Source: Piliocolobus tephrosceles (lineage: Eukaryota > Chordata > Mammalia > Primates > Cercopithecidae). Taken from it: DNA of 64,000 nt. Where the stretch lies: assembly GCF_002776525.5 (NCBI RefSeq), contig NC_045438.1:160456616-160520615 (forward strand). The letters are read 5' to 3'. Made by a program: the position numbers and the translations under genes. Each line of letters starts with the position of its first letter. Position 1 is the stretch's first letter. The notes below the pieces were generated by a model. The model saw nothing but the letters and a program-made list of their open reading frames with translations, did not search any database and was not told the origin of the DNA. Positions 61,812 through 64,000 of this stretch are shown in pieces.

Positions 61812-63945
61812 AAATTGACTCCAGTCTACCAAGGTGCTTTTGGGTGCTTTTACTCACAGATGACGAGAATGATGGATAGGATAAAGTCAGAAAGACAGAA
61901 ATAAACTGGGAAACATTCAAGTATGACAGATTCGTGGCATGTGCTTATTTGCATTTTTCCTTTGGTTTTGATTTAGTAATTAACAAGTGGGGCAAGAAAA
62001 ACATATCTGGGTTGAGTTGGAGGCTTATGCTCTCACAGTTCTTCATCTCCACTTCCTGGGGCCTTTGGTGAAATAACAACCTTGGATTTGTTGCTCTGCA
62101 ATAATTTCCATGTCTAACACGGCCTTGTCATTTTACTGCAGGATTGACTTTAGGAAATACTGGGCTGGAGAAGAAAATTCTTATCCAAGCATGTATCTGA
62201 GAGAAGGGAAGGGGGAGCTACAAGAAACAACAAAGTGACCAGCCAAAGGTTTCTCAGTTACTCTCTCTCCCTCCTCTAATTCAAAACATTGTACTTTATT
62301 ATTGGTGTAGCACCAGAGAGCACATTCTTTGCTCCGGTGATTCACTTCATCTTCCTGAGAACACAATGGAGAGAGTATCTAAAGTTACTTGATTTGCCTC
62401 CGGATTAAGTCCAAGCTAAACTGCTCACTTAACATTCTGTTTTCCCCTGAAGCGCAGCAGGTCCGCGCAGGGGGCTGCGGGGGTGCGGCGGGCACAGGGT
62501 GGGGCTACATGGCGGGTAGCTCCCCCTGCCGAGTCACAAGATCTTGGTTCTTTCAAGATCTCAAATCACAGATTGATGAGATCAGCAAACAGGCCTTTCC
62601 GCAGGTTGGGGAAAAAGTGAAGAAAGCTGTGGAGATGGGCAGGAAGCTCCCAAGAAGAGCTGCCTTGGTTTCCAGGTTGATGCAGGGCTGGGGTGGATTT
62701 GTACCAACATTCCAGCCTCATTGAGGCATGGAAATTCTAAAACATCATGGCTTATAGGGCAAAAAGAAGACAAGAGATAGGAGAGGAGCAGAGAGGGGTC
62801 TGTCTGGAGATGCCAAGGAGTACCTCCCCCACAAAAGACAGGAAGCATGTATCAAGAAAGGAATCAGCCATGCAGCGTGGACAGACAAACACACAGGACT
62901 GTGCTCCCACGAGAGGTGACTGTGTGGCTGTGCATATTTGGGACAAGATCCTGCTACATCTTGATTCACCTGCAGCAGACGCTTTGCTCTGCCTTTTGCT
63001 CTTCCTATCTGGTGTTGGCAATAAGCAGTCAAAAGAAAAATCGGAATGAGGTAAGTCACAGGTGATTATTCAAACCACCTTTGACTATTAGTGTCTTTCC
63101 CACAAAATCTCCCACCGAAGTGATTAGTAATCAGTGCGACTGATGGTCTCTGTTTTGATTTTTCTCTTTTTATAACCTTCAAATGCCCAGAAGTTGGCAG
63201 TAAGGAGCCCAGTGCAACGTAAGTCTTGAATAACATAACTAGCCTGCAGGTCATTCAAACCTGGGCTAACAGAAGGCACTTCCTCAGGCCCCTCCAGGTG
63301 TGTGGTCACACTGCTCCTCTGACCTCTGCTGCATCCTGAGGATTAGGAAGCCACCTGGGAGATCAGTACATCAAAGGTGTATGCCACAGAGGACAGTAAG
63401 AACAGGAGGAAGTGAACGTGAAACCTACAGCGGAAGAAACTTGACTAGAAGCGACCTGTAAGAGAACAGGAAGCTGATTCCTGAGAGCTTTTTGAACCAA
63501 GTAGAAAGTCCACCCAACCAGACTCGCAGACAGAGAGAGAATGACACATAACACAGCCGGCCATCACTGCCAACCGCCCTCAGGCACCAATGCATGCTCC
63601 TGGGGGACCGTGGTCTCAACTCACAGGGTACCCAGAGCCCACTTCATCCCTGGGGGTCCTCTGGCTGCAGAGCTGGCATATGTGACCAGGCAGGGCCAAG
63701 GCAGGAAAAGGAAATATTGGCCACTGTGGTGGACAGAGGAGTTATTTTACATCAGGGTCTGGAGTGACTTTGCTGTCGTGTGTCCCTGCCTCAAAATGCG
63801 GATAGGGAAGAAGGCTGGGGAATATTCTCTGAGACACGCTGCCTTTTGGTCACAGTGGAGTTGCTGATGCCCATGTGGTTGGAAGAAGTGGTGTGTACTT
63901 CAAATGACAACTTGGGGAAACACTTTGTCTCTGAAAACCACTACA

Positions 63946-64000
63946 TTTTTTTTTTTTTTTTTTTGAGATGAGTTTCGCTCTTGTTGCCCAGGCTGGAGTG
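63946..64000 (-). mobile_element. Alu (antisense), cut by the window end
   Basis: Poly-T head then gagatgagtttcgctcttgt and gcccaggctggagtg, running off the window. Confidence 0.93.

Larger units (their letters stand above)
44697..64000 (-). other. BMP6 intron 1, 3' part
   Basis: The last 19.3 kb of the large first intron on the minus strand, ending in the acceptor before exon 2. It holds many L1/L2 pieces, MaLR LTRs, a Tigger MITE and six Alus, listed separately. 48200-50020, 61080-61735 and 61820-63940 contain nothing I can name. Confidence 0.9.

Overview
This is primate nuclear DNA: split genes with GT-AG introns, about 20 Alu copies, L1/L2/MIR, MaLR LTRs, and no bacterial features. It holds the tails of two convergent genes. 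The plus strand carries the last five coding exons and 3' UTR of TXNDC5 (ERp46, an ER protein disulfide isomerase). The minus strand carries BMP6 exons 7 to 2 plus part of its large first intron. The gene pair corresponds to human 6p24.3, shown here in reverse orientation. Alu number 34141-34455 carries diagnostic changes of the AluYRa lineage, and both proteins differ from human at several residues as I remember it. An Old World monkey such as a macaque is therefore most likely. A 400-N gap marks a draft assembly.

Layout. 1-7403 is TXNDC5, about residue 245 to the KDEL stop, containing the end of thioredoxin domain 2, the linker and all of domain 3 with its CGHC site. 7404 to about 8972 is its 3' UTR. 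BMP6 runs on the minus strand from a poly(A) site near 8765 through its 3' UTR and the stop at 10123-10125. Exon 7 is 10123-10272, exon 6 10364-10474, exon 5 11296-11372, exon 4 27842-28039, exon 3 28729-28877 and exon 2 44504-44696. 44697-64000 is intron 1. Exon 1 (signal peptide and most of the prodomain) lies beyond the window. Every splice site has consensus dinucleotides and all phases close, giving 188 TXNDC5 and 292 BMP6 residues (split codons included) with no frameshift or stop.

The two genes meet tail to tail. Their predicted poly(A) sites put the last ~200 bases of both 3' UTRs on opposite strands of the same DNA. The rest is intron filled with interspersed repeats: nested Alu-in-MIR, THE1-in-L1 and MLT1-in-L2 structures, an L1M backbone, a Tigger-type and a hAT-type MITE, and several micro- and minisatellites.

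I found no previously undescribed system. The most checkable oddities are the overlapping 3' UTRs, a 339-residue open frame on the minus strand in BMP6 intron 4, and a few tandem or palindromic tracts.
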